From the NCBI GenBank assembly GCA_963758845.1, contig CAVWWX010000002.1:496001-560000 (forward strand): 64,000 nt of DNA, in the 5' to 3' direction. Numbering within the stretch: the first letter of the stretch is position 1; every line of letters starts with the position of its first letter. Source of the DNA: JBDTSW01 sp963758845. Lineage in GTDB: Bacteria; Actinomycetota; Thermoleophilia; Solirubrobacterales; 70-9. Position numbers and translations under genes: made by a program. The notes below the pieces were generated by a model that saw nothing but the letters and a program-made list of their open reading frames with translations, was not told the origin of the DNA and searched no databases. Positions 23,525 to 32,686 of the stretch are shown in pieces.

Positions 23525-24679
23525 ATGCCGAAGCGAGACCATCAAGCCGTGGACCTGGTTGTCGTCGGCGCGGGCGCCATCGGGCTCGCGTGCGCCTGGC
23601 GCGCCGCCCAGGCAGGCCTCACGGTCACGGTGCTCGAGCGCGACCGCCCCGGCGCCGGGGCGTCGGGCGTGGCCGCCGGGATGCTGGCGCCCGTTGGCGA
23701 GGCAACCTGGGGCGAGGAGGGCCTGCTGGGCTTGGCGCTTCACTCGCACGCCGCCTGGCCGGCGTTCGCGGCCGAGCTGGCCGAGACCAGCGGCGCCGAC
23801 GTGGGGTACCTGCCGTTGGGCGCGCTTCACGTGGCACTCGACTCCGACGAGGCGGCCGAGCTTCGCCGCCGCCATGAGCTGATGCGCTCGCTGGACCTCG
23901 ACGCGAGCGTGCTGAGCCCCAGCCAGGCGCGAGGGCTGGAGCCGGGCCTCACCCCGCGCTGTGCGGGCGCCGTCCACGCTCCCCACGAGGCCGCCGTCGA
24001 CCCCGGGGCGCTGGTGGGCGCGCTGGCCGCCGCCGCCGAGCGCGCCGGAGCCGAGGTGATCGCGGGCGCCGAGGTCGCCGGCGCGATCGGCGGGCCCGAG
24101 CGGGTCGAGGGCGTCGTGACGAGTGACGGGACCCGGTATCCGGCCGGGAACGTCTTGCTCGCCAGCGGTAGCTGGGCCGGGGCGGCCGAGTGGGTTCCGC
24201 CCCGCGCGCGGCCGCCGGTGCGGCCCGTCAAGGGAGAGATCCTGACCCTTCGTGCCCCGGCGGACCCCCCTTGCGAGCGGGTCGTTGTCACCGACCGCGT
24301 GTACGTCGTTCCCCGCGGCGACGGCCGAGTGATCGTCGGCGCGACGGTCGAGGAGCGGGGGTTCGACCTGGCGGTCACCGCCGGCGGCGTCCACGAGCTG
24401 CTTCGCGAGGCATACCGCGCTCTGCCCGACATCGCCGAGCTCGAGTTCGTCGGGGCTCGCAGCGGCCTGCGCCCCGGCACCCCGGACAATGCGCCGCTGG
24501 TCGGCCCCACCGCGGTCGACGGCCTGTTCCTGGCCACGGGGCACTACCGCAACGGGATCTTGCTGGCGCCTGCGACGGCGACAGCCGTGCTCGCCGCCCT
24601 CACCGGCGACAGGCCGGACCCGGCGATGGCCGCGGCCGACCCGGCCCGCTTCGCGGCAACAGAGGCGGTGCCCGGATGA
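23525..24679 (+). CDS. thiO: Glycine oxidase ThiO
   Basis: 384 residues, a typical length. FAD motif VVVGAGAIGLACAWRAAQAG with the following acidic ERDRPGAGASG; GMLAPVGEATW is the family hallmark; the C-terminal part has IVGATVEERGFDLAVT, FVGARSGLRPGTPDNAPLVG and GHYRNGILLAPATA. The enzyme oxidises glycine to the imine used for the thiazole of thiamine, the aerobic route found in Bacillus and actinobacteria. It starts at an ATG with GAGAAG upstream, directly behind the TPP riboswitch, and its stop overlaps thiS (ATGA). Confidence 0.95.
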   Translation: MPKRDHQAVDLVVVGAGAIGLACAWRAAQAGLTVTVLERDRPGAGASGVAAGMLAPVGEATWGEEGLLGLALHSHAAWPAFAAELAETSGADVGYLPLGALHVALDSDEAAELRRRHELMRSLDLDASVLSPSQARGLEPGLTPRCAGAVHAPHEAAVDPGALVGALAAAAERAGAEVIAGAEVAGAIGGPERVEGVVTSDGTRYPAGNVLLASGSWAGAAEWVPPRARPPVRPVKGEILTLRAPADPPCERVVVTDRVYVVPRGDGRVIVGATVEERGFDLAVTAGGVHELLREAYRALPDIAELEFVGARSGLRPGTPDNAPLVGPTAVDGLFLATGHYRNGILLAPATATAVLAALTGDRPDPAMAAADPARFAATEAVPG

Positions 24680-24885
24680 CGATCGAACTGAACGGGGCCG
24701 CGGTCGAGCTTCGCGAGGGCGCGTCGCTGGCCGACGCGGTGGCCGCCGCCGGCGTCGACCCGGCCGAGTCGCGAGGGGTCGCCGCCGCCGTCGACGGCGA
24801 GGTCGTGCCGAGGGTGGACTGGGAGCGCCATGCGCTGGTCGAGGGCGCCGGAGTCGAGGTCGTCCGGGCGGTGCAGGGTGGCTGA
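24676..24885 (+). CDS. thiS: Sulfur carrier protein ThiS
   Basis: 69 residues, a ubiquitin-like fold ending in the required Gly-Gly (VRAVQGG) that is adenylated and thiocarboxylated to carry sulfur for thiazole formation. It opens IELNGAAVELREGASLADAV and has the VPRVDWERHALVEGAGVEVV strand typical of the family. ATG overlaps the thiO stop; thiG begins inside its last codons. Confidence 0.92.
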   Translation: MTIELNGAAVELREGASLADAVAAAGVDPAESRGVAAAVDGEVVPRVDWERHALVEGAGVEVVRAVQGG

Positions 24886-25687
24886 GGACAGGGTCGCCGC
24901 GGCCGCGCAGCCAGCCCACGCGGCCGGATTCGAGCTGGGTGGGCGGACCTGGGGCTCGCGCCTGATCGTCGGCACCGGCGGCTTTCGCTCGCTGGAGACG
25001 ATGGAGGAGGCGCTGGAGGCCTCGGGGACCGAGATCGTCACCGTGGCCCTGCGCCGAGTGGACCCGCTCTCGCAGGGCTCGGTCCTCGACGTCGTCGACC
25101 GGCTGGGAATCTTCTGCCTGCCGAACACGGCCGGCTGCTACACGGCAAGCGACGCGGTCAAGACCGCCAAGATGGCCCGCGAGGCGTTCGAGACCGACTG
25201 GATCAAGCTCGAGGTGATCGGCGACGACCGCACGCTCCTCCCCGACGCGGTCGAGCTGGTCGGCGCCGCCGAGACCCTGGTCGCCGACGGGTTCACGGTC
25301 CTTCCCTACACCACCGATGACCCGGTGCTCGCTGCCCGGCTCGAGAGCGTCGGCTGTGCGGCGGTGATGCCGCTGGGTTCGCCGATCGGGTCCGGGGCGG
25401 GCATCCGCAATCCCTACAACGTCCGGCTGATCGTCGAGGGCGCGAGCGTGCCGGTGATCCTCGACGCCGGCGTCGGCACGGCCTCCGACGCCGCGCTGGC
25501 GATGGAGCTCGGCTGTTCAGGGGTTCTGCTCGCGAGTTCGGTCTCGCGGGCGAAGGACCCGGTCGCGATGGCGGTCGCCATGCGCCAGGCGGTCGAGGCC
25601 GGCTACGCGGCCCGCCGGGCCGGCCGGATCCCGCGGCGCCTCTACGCGGAGGCCTCGACGGCCGACGAGGGCCTGCCCGAGCTCTGA
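24878..25687 (+). CDS. thiG: Thiazole synthase ThiG
   Basis: 269 residues from the GTG at 24878, which overlaps the end of thiS; an earlier in-frame ATG (24830) would add residues without family similarity. Motifs: RLIVGTGGFRSLETMEEAL, VTVALRRVDP, NTAGCYTASDAVKTAKMAREA, the Schiff-base lysine in DWIKLEVIGDD, PLGSPIGSGAGIRNPYN and ILDAGVGTASDAALAMELG. The enzyme builds the thiazole phosphate from deoxyxylulose phosphate, the glycine imine and ThiS thiocarboxylate. It is the last gene of the thiO-thiS-thiG operon and is convergent with an MFS gene two bases away. Confidence 0.95.
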   Translation: MAEDRVAAAAQPAHAAGFELGGRTWGSRLIVGTGGFRSLETMEEALEASGTEIVTVALRRVDPLSQGSVLDVVDRLGIFCLPNTAGCYTASDAVKTAKMAREAFETDWIKLEVIGDDRTLLPDAVELVGAAETLVADGFTVLPYTTDDPVLAARLESVGCAAVMPLGSPIGSGAGIRNPYNVRLIVEGASVPVILDAGVGTASDAALAMELGCSGVLLASSVSRAKDPVAMAVAMRQAVEAGYAARRAGRIPRRLYAEASTADEGLPEL

Positions 25688-25689
25688 AT

Positions 25690-26889
25690 CTACGCCGAAG
25701 CCGGCGCGACGCTTGGCACCACGGTCGAGCGGCGGGCCGCGACGAAGCACGCGCCGGCCGCGGCGACCACGATCCCGGCCCCGATGGCGGCGGCCCACCC
25801 GCTTGCGTCGACCAGCGCGCCCGCCGCAGCGGTGCCCAGCGACAGGCCGCCGACAAGCGCCGTGATCGGCCAGGTGAAGGCCTCGGTCACGGCGCCGCTT
25901 GGAGCGATGTGGCTGACCAGCTCGTTGCGGCTGGCGATCAGGGGCGCCAGCGGGATGCCCGCCAGCACGACGAGTGCGGCCATCATCAGCGGGGTGGTTC
26001 CGAGCAACATCGGCAGGCAGGCCAGGGGCAGCCCGAACGCGAGCAGCGTGTGCAGGTCCACCAGCGGGCGGTTGCGCTTACGGGCGCCGTAGACGAAGCC
26101 GCCCACCGCGCTCCCGGCCGACCACGTCGCGAGCAGCACGCCCGCCAGCTCGGGGGCGCCGTGTGATGCGCTGAAGGCCGGCACCGCAACCTCGATCGAG
26201 CCGAGGCAGAAGCCGACCGGGACCGAGGCGAGGGCCATCGTCCGGATGCCGGGCGCGGCGAGCGCACCGAGGATGCCGGGGCGGCGACCGTCGCGAAACC
26301 CCTCGGGCGCGGGCGGCAGGAAGGCGACGAACAGCATCGCGCCGGCGACGTTGAGCGCCGCCGAGACTCCCAGCATGGCCTCTGGGCTCGCCACGGCGAT
26401 CCCGACGGCGGTCAGGAGCGGCCCGGAGATGAACGCGACCTCGATCAGGATCGAGTCCAGGGCGTAGGCGGCCGGCACCAGGTCCGTGCGATCGCCCAGG
26501 AGGCTGGGCCAGCGTGAGCGAAGGACGGAGCCGGTGGGGGGGAAGGCGAGGCCGCCCACGATGGCTGCCGCCATCAGCGCGGCGACCGGGGCCCCGGCTT
26601 CGCCGAGCACCCAGATGCTGATCAGGGCGGCGCCGTGGACGCCCGCCAAAACCAGGAGCATGGACTCGCCCCTGAGGTCGACCAGCCGGCCCTGGAGCGG
26701 GGCCCCGAACGCGCTGCCGAGCGCGAGCGCGCCCGAGACCAGGCCCGCCCCGCCGAACGAGCCGGTGACCTCGCGCGCGTAGAGCAGCACAGCAAGCGCG
26801 TTGATCGCGAACGGCAGGCGGCCCAGCAGGACCGCCGCGATCAGCACTCCCACCCGGGGCGCCCGCACGATGTCCAGGTAGGAACGCAT
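25690..26889 (-). CDS. MFS transporter
   Basis: 399 residues with about twelve hydrophobic segments. The N-terminal half has LPFAINALAVLLYAREVTGSF and GSAFGAPLQGRLVDLRGESM, the latter a degenerate form of the loop 2-3 MFS motif; a charged cytosolic stretch (PPAPEGFRDGRRPG) divides the halves; the second half begins near TMALASVPVGFCLGSIEV. This resembles small efflux-type permeases of actinobacteria. Substrate unknown. It faces thiG tail to tail and the PhoD-like gene head to head. Confidence 0.85.
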   Translation of the reverse strand: MRSYLDIVRAPRVGVLIAAVLLGRLPFAINALAVLLYAREVTGSFGGAGLVSGALALGSAFGAPLQGRLVDLRGESMLLVLAGVHGAALISIWVLGEAGAPVAALMAAAIVGGLAFPPTGSVLRSRWPSLLGDRTDLVPAAYALDSILIEVAFISGPLLTAVGIAVASPEAMLGVSAALNVAGAMLFVAFLPPAPEGFRDGRRPGILGALAAPGIRTMALASVPVGFCLGSIEVAVPAFSASHGAPELAGVLLATWSAGSAVGGFVYGARKRNRPLVDLHTLLAFGLPLACLPMLLGTTPLMMAALVVLAGIPLAPLIASRNELVSHIAPSGAVTEAFTWPITALVGGLSLGTAAAGALVDASGWAAAIGAGIVVAAAGACFVAARRSTVVPSVAPASA

Positions 26890-26973
26890 CCGTCTGAGGA
26901 TGGCAGCGCTGCCCCCGAGCCCGCGTTCGCCAGCCGATGCGTTGCACCGAGGTCAACCGGGTACCGGCCGGTC

Positions 26974-28632
26974 GTGGCCGACCTCGTCCTGGGACCTCTC
27001 CTCCGCTACGTCGGCATCACCGACGCGACGATCTGGGTCGAGACCGACGAGCCCTGCGAGGTCGAGGTGCTGGGCCGCACCGCCGAGACGTTCTGCGTCG
27101 CCGGCCATCACTTCGCCTTCGTCCTCTTCGACGACCTCGAGCCGGGCTCGAGCCAGGAGTACGAGGTCGCCCTCGACGGCAAACGGGCCTGGCCGCCGTC
27201 GGACTGGGACTTCCCGCCGAGCGTGCTGCGCACCTTCCGCGAGGAGGAGCAGATCGAGCTCGTCTTCGGCTCCTGTCGCGTCGCGGCGCCGCACGAGCCG
27301 CCCTACACGCTGCCGAAGGAGCTCGACGAGGAGAACGGGCGCGGCTTCGATGCCCTCCACGCCTTGGCGCTTTCGATCCTCGACGAGGAGTCACCCGCCT
27401 ACCCGGACCTCCTGTTCCTGTGCGGCGACCAGGTCTACGCGGACGAGGTGTCGCCGGCGACCCAGGAGTTCATCGACGCCCGCGAAGACCGACCGGCCGG
27501 CGCTCCGGACGACCAGGTCGCGGACTTCGAGGAGTACACGCGCCTCTACCGGGAGTCGTGGTCGGAGCCGGCGATCCGGTGGCTGCTCTCGACCGTCTCG
27601 AGCTCGATGGTCGTCGACGACCACGACATGCACGACGACTGGAACATCTCGAAGGCCTGGTGCGAGGAGATGGAGCGCAAGGATTGGTGGAAGGAGCGGG
27701 TCCTCGGCGGGATGAGCTCGTACTGGGTCTACCAGTTCGCCGGCAACCTCTCGCCCGCCGAACTGAGCGAGCGTCCGCTCTACAAGAAGGTGCTGGAGAA
27801 TCGCGATGACGCGACCCCGGTGCTTCGCGAGTACATGGAGCAGGACGACCAGGAGCGCGAGGGCAAGCGCTGGAGCTACTACCGCGACCTCGGCACCACG
27901 CGCCTGATCGTCGCCGACGTGCGAACGGGGCGCTGCCTGGACGAGGGGGACCGGAAGATCGTCGACGACGACGAGTGGGACTGGATCGTCGAGCGCGCCA
28001 CCGAGGGTGAGTTCGACCACCTTCTGATCGGCACCTCTGACCCGTACCTGCTGGCGCCCGCGTTCCACCACCTCGAGGCCTGGAACGAGCGGATCTCGGG
28101 TGGGCGGTGGGGAGCGGCGGCGGCCGGTCTCGCCGAGAAGATGCGCCAGGAGCTGGACTTCGACCACTGGGGCGCGTTCGCCGACTCGTTCCAGCGCCTG
28201 ACGGCGCTCATCCAGGAGATCGGGGCGGGCCGCTACGGCAAGGCGCCGGCGACGATAGGCGTGCTCTCCGGCGACGTGCACCACGCCTATCTGGCCGAGG
28301 TCGCGTTCCGCCGCGAAGCGGGCGTTCGCAGCGTCGTCTACCAGGCCGTGTGCTCGCCCTACCGGAACGCTCTCGACACCGGTGAGCGCCGCGTGATCCG
28401 CATCGGGCTGTCCAAGCCCGCGGAGCTCTTTACCAGGTCGCTCGCCCAGGCCGTCGGCGTCCCCGATCCGGACGTCCGCTGGCGCTTCTGCGAGGGCCCC
28501 TACTTCGACAACCAGGTCGCCACGATCCACCTCGACGGCCGGGCCTCGCAGCTCGTGCTCGACAAGGTCCACCCCGATCCCGACGGCCGCGACGAGCGCC
28601 TCGAACGGGTCTTCGAACACCGCCTGGCCTAG
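26974..28632 (+). CDS. PhoD-like (alkaline phosphatase D family) metallophosphatase
   Basis: 552 residues from the GTG at 26974; no Shine-Dalgarno is evident. No signal peptide is visible, unlike secreted Tat-dependent PhoD, so it may be cytoplasmic. An N-terminal beta domain (DATIWVETDEPCEVEV...) precedes the metallophosphatase core: FGSCRVA, FLCGDQVYADEV, MVVDDHDMHDDWNISK, IGTSDPYLL and VLSGDVHHAYLAEV give the metal ligands. Many such proteins in actinobacteria are phosphodiesterases of unknown substrate. A strong hairpin terminator follows. Confidence 0.87.
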   Translation: MADLVLGPLLRYVGITDATIWVETDEPCEVEVLGRTAETFCVAGHHFAFVLFDDLEPGSSQEYEVALDGKRAWPPSDWDFPPSVLRTFREEEQIELVFGSCRVAAPHEPPYTLPKELDEENGRGFDALHALALSILDEESPAYPDLLFLCGDQVYADEVSPATQEFIDAREDRPAGAPDDQVADFEEYTRLYRESWSEPAIRWLLSTVSSSMVVDDHDMHDDWNISKAWCEEMERKDWWKERVLGGMSSYWVYQFAGNLSPAELSERPLYKKVLENRDDATPVLREYMEQDDQEREGKRWSYYRDLGTTRLIVADVRTGRCLDEGDRKIVDDDEWDWIVERATEGEFDHLLIGTSDPYLLAPAFHHLEAWNERISGGRWGAAAAGLAEKMRQELDFDHWGAFADSFQRLTALIQEIGAGRYGKAPATIGVLSGDVHHAYLAEVAFRREAGVRSVVYQAVCSPYRNALDTGERRVIRIGLSKPAELFTRSLAQAVGVPDPDVRWRFCEGPYFDNQVATIHLDGRASQLVLDKVHPDPDGRDERLERVFEHRLA

Positions 28633-28659
28633 CCCCCCGGTTCTTCTCGAGCCGTTTCC

Positions 28660-28680
28660 GCGCCGGCCTCCCGGCGCTTT
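28660..28680 (+). terminator. Terminator hairpin after the PhoD-like gene
   Basis: Perfect seven-base stem GCGCCGG/CCGGCGC with a four-base CCTC loop, followed by TTT, 28 bases past the stop. It separates this gene from the sulfate transport operon. Confidence 0.65.
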
Positions 28681-28707
28681 GCTAACCTGCCGCGCTCGGC
28701 ATTACCT
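28679..28707 (+). promoter_or_regulatory. Candidate promoter of the sulfate transport operon
   Basis: TTGCTA (28679-28684) and TTACCT (28702-28707) are separated by 17 bases, the preferred spacing. The region 28700-28735 is unusually AT-rich for this genome (ACCATTTCAATCAAGAAAGG) and is the likely leader and regulator-binding area; AGAAAGG lies about 13 bases before the start codon. The Rrf2-type regulator encoded at the operon end is the natural candidate to bind here. Confidence 0.45.
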
Positions 28708-28739
28708 ACCATTTCAATCAAGAAAGGTCACAAAGCGAT

Positions 28740-29831
28740 ATGAGAGGACTTCGAAAGCTCCGCGACGGCGGGGCCGCGAACGCCGGTTCGGCGGACGCGC
28801 GGCCCCGCGGTCGCAAGTTGTTCGCGGCGAGCGTGCTCGCCGTCGGCCTGGCCGGCGGCCTCGCGGCCTGCGGTGGCAGCAGCGACGACAGCGCGAGTGG
28901 CAGCGAGGGCGGCAGCGGTTCGCTCGACCTCGTGGCCTACTCGACCCCGCAGACCGTCTACGAGGAATCGATCATTCCCGCCTTCCAGGAGACCCCCGAG
29001 GGCGAGGGCATCGAGTTCTCGAGCTCGTTCGGCTCGTCGGGCGACCAGTCCCGCGCCGTCGAGGCCGGGCAGCCGGCGGACTTCGTCCACCTGCCGCTCG
29101 AGCCGGACATCGTGCGCCTGGTCGATGCGGGCCTCGTGTCCGAGGACTGGAGCAGCGAGGAGTACGACGGCGGTATCCAGAACTCGGTCGTGGTCTTCAT
29201 CACGCGGCCGGGCAACCCAAAGGACATCACCGACTGGGATGACCTCGTGCGCGACGACGTCGACGTCATCACCCCGAACCCGTTCACCTCGGGCGGCGCC
29301 CGCTGGAACATCATGGCCGCTTACGGCCAGGTGATCGAGAACGGTGGCTCCGAGGAGGAGGCGCTCACGTTCGTCGAGGACATGCTGCGCAACACGGTCG
29401 TTCAGGACGCCAGCGCGCGTGACTCGCTGAACACGTTCCTCGGCGGCCAGGGCGACGTCGCCCTCTCCTACGAGAACGAGGCGATCGGCGCGATCGATGC
29501 CGGCGAGGAGCTGGAGTACACGGTTCCCGACGACACGATCCTGATCGAGACCCTCGGCGCGATCCCGACCGACGCCGAGAACGCCGACACGGCGACCCAG
29601 TTCCGCGACTTCCTCCTCTCCGAGGAGGGTCAGACGCTGTTCGCCGAGGGCGGCTACCGCCCGGTCGACGAGAAGGTCCTGGACCAGTTCAAGGACGACT
29701 TCCCGGATCCGTCCGGCCTCTTCGACATCGAGGAGTTCGGCGGCTGGGAGACGGTGGCTACCGAGTTCTTCGATCCGGAGAACGGCAAGGTCGCCGACGT
29801 CGAGGCTGAGCTCGGAGTGCCGCTCGAGTAG
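28740..29831 (+). CDS. sbp: Sulfate ABC transporter, substrate-binding lipoprotein
   Basis: 363 residues. After a 26-residue charged lead comes a hydrophobic segment and the lipobox GLAACGG with Cys44, so the protein is lipid-anchored outside the membrane. The mature part is the sulfate-binding periplasmic fold: LDLVAYSTPQTVYEESIIPAF, FSSSFGSSGDQSRAVEAGQPADFVHLP, FITRPGNPKDITDWDDLVRDDVDVITPNPFTSGGARWN and the late YRPVDEKVL. The NPFTSGGARWN loop corresponds to the anion-binding region of Sbp/CysP. It leads the sbp-cysT-cysW-cysA operon and its stop overlaps the cysT start (TAGTG). Confidence 0.93.
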   Translation: MRGLRKLRDGGAANAGSADARPRGRKLFAASVLAVGLAGGLAACGGSSDDSASGSEGGSGSLDLVAYSTPQTVYEESIIPAFQETPEGEGIEFSSSFGSSGDQSRAVEAGQPADFVHLPLEPDIVRLVDAGLVSEDWSSEEYDGGIQNSVVVFITRPGNPKDITDWDDLVRDDVDVITPNPFTSGGARWNIMAAYGQVIENGGSEEEALTFVEDMLRNTVVQDASARDSLNTFLGGQGDVALSYENEAIGAIDAGEELEYTVPDDTILIETLGAIPTDAENADTATQFRDFLLSEEGQTLFAEGGYRPVDEKVLDQFKDDFPDPSGLFDIEEFGGWETVATEFFDPENGKVADVEAELGVPLE

Positions 29832-30667
29832 TGGCTTCCGTAGCTCACAGTGAGGCGCCCCCCAGGCGGGTTGCAGTGCCCCGCCTGGGGGGGCCAGCCC
29901 TCACCCGAGGGTTGGTCATCTCCTACCTCTCGATCATGGTGCTGCTGCCGATCGCGGCGGTGGTCTCGCGGTCGTTCGAGGAGGGATGGAGCGTGTTCTG
30001 GGACGCGATCTCCTCCAAGCAGGCCGTCGCCGCGATGGAGCTGACGCTGATCGCCTCGCTCGTGGTCGTCGCCATCAACGCGGTGTTCGGGACGATCATC
30101 GCCTGGGTCCTCGTCCGCGACGAGTTCCCGGGCAAGCGGTACGTCAACGCGATCATCGACCTGCCGTTCGCGCTGCCCACGATCGTCGCGGGGCTGACGC
30201 TGCTGGCGCTCTACGGCGACAACGGGATACTCGGTATCAGCGGCGTCTCCTTCACCAAGATCGGGATCGTGATGGCGCTGTTGTTCGTGACCCTCCCGTT
30301 CGTGGTCCGGGCGGTGCAGCCGGTGCTGCTCGAGCTCGACCAGGACATGGAGGAGGCCGCGGCGTCGCTCGGCGCCCGTCCGCTCACCATCTTCCGCAGG
30401 ATCGTGCTGCCGAACCTGGCGCCCGCCATGTTCGCCGGCGTCGCCCTGGCGTTCGCCCGCGCGATCGGCGAGTTCGGCTCGCTGATCCTGATCTCGGGGA
30501 ACATCCCGTTCGACACCGAGGTCGCATCGGTCTTCATCTTCAAGCAGGTCGAGGCCGGCAACGAGACCGCGGCCGCCTCCGTGTCGGTGGTGCTGCTGGC
30601 CGTCTCGGTCGGGGTCCTGCTCCTGATCAACTTCCTGGGCAAGCGGTCAGGTCGCCATGAGCACTAG
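29831..30667 (+). CDS. cysT: Sulfate ABC transporter permease CysT
   Basis: 278 residues, six membrane segments. The cytosolic coupling helix is EEAAASLGARPLTIFRRIVLPNLAPAMFAG, the EAA loop that docks on the ATPase. DLPFALPTIVAGLTLLALYG and FARAIGEFGSLILISGNIP are characteristic of the CysT/CysW pair. It forms the sulfate channel with CysW. It starts at a GTG that shares a base with the sbp stop; its end overlaps the cysW start by 11 bases. Confidence 0.94.
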   Translation: MASVAHSEAPPRRVAVPRLGGPALTRGLVISYLSIMVLLPIAAVVSRSFEEGWSVFWDAISSKQAVAAMELTLIASLVVVAINAVFGTIIAWVLVRDEFPGKRYVNAIIDLPFALPTIVAGLTLLALYGDNGILGISGVSFTKIGIVMALLFVTLPFVVRAVQPVLLELDQDMEEAAASLGARPLTIFRRIVLPNLAPAMFAGVALAFARAIGEFGSLILISGNIPFDTEVASVFIFKQVEAGNETAAASVSVVLLAVSVGVLLLINFLGKRSGRHEH

Positions 30668-31550
30668 CGCCGCCGAGGTCTCCAACAGGAACATCGTGCG
30701 CGGTGGCCGCGGCACGCGGTTGGGGCTGCGCGGGCTCGCGATCGGATACCTGGCGGCGCTCCTGATCATCCCCGTGATCGTGATCGTCTTCAAGGCGTTC
30801 GAGGACGGGGCCGGCAACGTGATCGACACGCTGACCACGCCCGAGGCGATGCACGCGTTCTACCTCACGATCATCATGGTCGTGATCGCGGTGCCGTTGA
30901 ACACGATCTTCGGCATCGCCTGCGCGCTGATGCTGGTGCGCGACAAGTTCCGCGGCAAGGCCTTCGTGAACGCGTTGATCGACCTGCCGTTCGCGATCTC
31001 GCCGGTGGTGATCGGGCTCGCGCTCGTCCTCGTCTACGGCTCGATCGACGGCTGGTTCGGCGCCTGGTTCCTCGAGCAGGGGATCCGGATCATCTTCACC
31101 CCGGTCGGGATGGTCCTGGCCACCATGTTCGTCTCGCTCCCGTTCGTGGTGCGCGAGGTCGAGCCTGTGCTGCGCGAGATCGGGGACGACCAGGAGCAGG
31201 CCGCGTCGGTGCTGGGCGCCAGCGGCTGGCAGACGTTCTGGCGCGTAACGCTGCCGTCGATCCGCTGGGGCGTCACCTACGGCGTCGTCCTCGCCACGGC
31301 CAGGGCGCTGGGCGAGTTCGGCGCGGTCTCGATCGTGTCGGGCCGGATCTCGGGCGAGACCGAGACGATGCCGCTGTTCGTCCAGAAGCAGTTCGAGGTC
31401 TTCAACGTCTCGGGCGCCTACGCCGCCGCGCTGGTGCTGGCGATCCTCGCGCTCGTGACGCTGTTCGGAATGAACTTCATCCGGCGCAAGGACAAGAACG
31501 TCACGGGGATTGGGCCGGAGTTCACGACCATCAAGGAGGAACCCGCATGA
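30657..31550 (+). CDS. cysW: Sulfate ABC transporter permease CysW
   Basis: 297 residues. Six membrane segments with the coupling loop EQAASVLGASGWQTFWRVTLPSIRWGVTYG; DLPFAISPVVIGLALVLVYG and TARALGEFGAVSIVSGRISGETETMPLFV are typical CysW sequences. The C-terminus ends in a charged cytosolic tail (RRKDKNVTG...). The start lies within cysT and the stop overlaps the cysA start (ATGA). Confidence 0.94.
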   Translation: MSTSAAEVSNRNIVRGGRGTRLGLRGLAIGYLAALLIIPVIVIVFKAFEDGAGNVIDTLTTPEAMHAFYLTIIMVVIAVPLNTIFGIACALMLVRDKFRGKAFVNALIDLPFAISPVVIGLALVLVYGSIDGWFGAWFLEQGIRIIFTPVGMVLATMFVSLPFVVREVEPVLREIGDDQEQAASVLGASGWQTFWRVTLPSIRWGVTYGVVLATARALGEFGAVSIVSGRISGETETMPLFVQKQFEVFNVSGAYAAALVLAILALVTLFGMNFIRRKDKNVTGIGPEFTTIKEEPA

Positions 31551-32542
31551 GCATCGTCGTCGAGAACGCAGTCAAGAAGTACGGTGATTTCGTCGCCCTC
31601 GGCGGCGTCTCCGTCGAGGTTCGCGACGGCTCGCTGACCGCTCTGCTCGGTCCCTCGGGATCCGGCAAGTCGACGTTGCTGCGCGCCATCGCCGGGCTCG
31701 AGGAGCTCGACGACGGGAAGGTCATTATCAACGGCACCGACATGACCCACACCCCGGTCCAGGACCGGGGGGTCGGGTTCTGCTTCCAGCACTACGCCGC
31801 GTTCAAGCACATGACGGTGCGACAGAACGTTGCCTTCGGCCTCTCGATCCAGAAGCGGCCCAAGGACGAGATCGAGGAGCGCGTTCGCGAGCTGCTTCGC
31901 CTGGTCCACCTCGAGGGGTTCATCGACCGCTATCCGTCGCAGCTCTCGGGCGGTCAGCGCCAGCGCATGGCCCTCGCCCGGGCACTCGCGGTGGAGCCGA
32001 AGGTGCTCCTACTCGACGAGCCGTTCGGCGCCCTCGACGCGAAGGTCCGCAAGGAGCTTCGCCAGTGGCTGCGCCGCCTCCACGACGAGGTCCACGTGAC
32101 GACGATCTTCGTCACCCATGACCAGGAGGAGGCGATGGACGTGGCCGAGCAGATCGTCGTCATCAACGACGGCCTGGTCGAGCAGACCGGCCCGCCGCGC
32201 GCGATCTACGAGCACCCGGAGAGCGAGTTCGTGATGAGCTTCATCGGCCCCGTCAACCGCCTCGGCTCGACGTTCGTGCGCCCGCACGACGTCCAGATCC
32301 TGGTCGGGCCCGACGAGGGCGCCGAGGAGGCGATGATCGAGCGGATCGTGCATCTGGGGTTCGAGGTGCGGGTGGAGTTCACCCTGGCCGACGGCGACAG
32401 CCTCTACGCCCAGATCACCCGCGCCCAGGCCGAGGAGCTCGAGATCGCCGAGAAGCAGATCGTCTACGTCCGGCCGTCCACCTCCAAGGTGTTCGAGTCG
32501 AACGGCTCGCACCCGTCGACCGACGAGCTGCAGGTCGCCTAG
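31547..32542 (+). CDS. cysA: Sulfate ABC transporter ATP-binding protein CysA
   Basis: 331 residues. Walker A GPSGSGKSTLLRAIAG, Q-loop CFQHYAAFKHMTVRQNV, signature LSGGQRQRMALARAL, Walker B VLLLDEPFGALD and switch THDQEEAMDVA are all intact. The last 90 residues form a short TOBE-like regulatory domain (VRPHDVQILVGPDEG...). It powers sulfate (and probably thiosulfate) uptake. Imported sulfate is the expected source for the nine sulfotransferases encoded beyond 51 kb; no sulfate-activation genes are in the window. Confidence 0.95.
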   Translation: MSIVVENAVKKYGDFVALGGVSVEVRDGSLTALLGPSGSGKSTLLRAIAGLEELDDGKVIINGTDMTHTPVQDRGVGFCFQHYAAFKHMTVRQNVAFGLSIQKRPKDEIEERVRELLRLVHLEGFIDRYPSQLSGGQRQRMALARALAVEPKVLLLDEPFGALDAKVRKELRQWLRRLHDEVHVTTIFVTHDQEEAMDVAEQIVVINDGLVEQTGPPRAIYEHPESEFVMSFIGPVNRLGSTFVRPHDVQILVGPDEGAEEAMIERIVHLGFEVRVEFTLADGDSLYAQITRAQAEELEIAEKQIVYVRPSTSKVFESNGSHPSTDELQVA

Positions 32543-32548
32543 GTCCGT

Positions 32549-32686
32549 ATGGAGCTGGCGGCCGTCATCGGCCTGGTGTTCCTGGCGCTGATGATCGGGT
32601 TCGTGGGGCTGGTGCTCGTGGCCACGTGGTTCCAGGTCGACGACGAGCTCCGCCGGCTCGACGAGAGCCGCGGGCGCCAGGGCTAG
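32549..32686 (+). CDS. 45-residue single-TM protein at the end of the sulfate operon
   Basis: An ATG at 32549, six bases after the cysA stop, opens a 45-residue frame ending at 32686. It encodes one hydrophobic segment (about residues 3-27, AAVIGLVFLALMIGFVGLVL) followed by a charged cytosolic-looking tail WFQVDDELRRLDESRGRQG. Codon usage (third-position G/C) is like its neighbours. It converges with the Rrf2 gene and shares the four bases CTAG with its stop. Position suggests a small accessory subunit of the sulfate importer; no family is recognised. Confidence 0.6.
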   Translation: MELAAVIGLVFLALMIGFVGLVLVATWFQVDDELRRLDESRGRQG

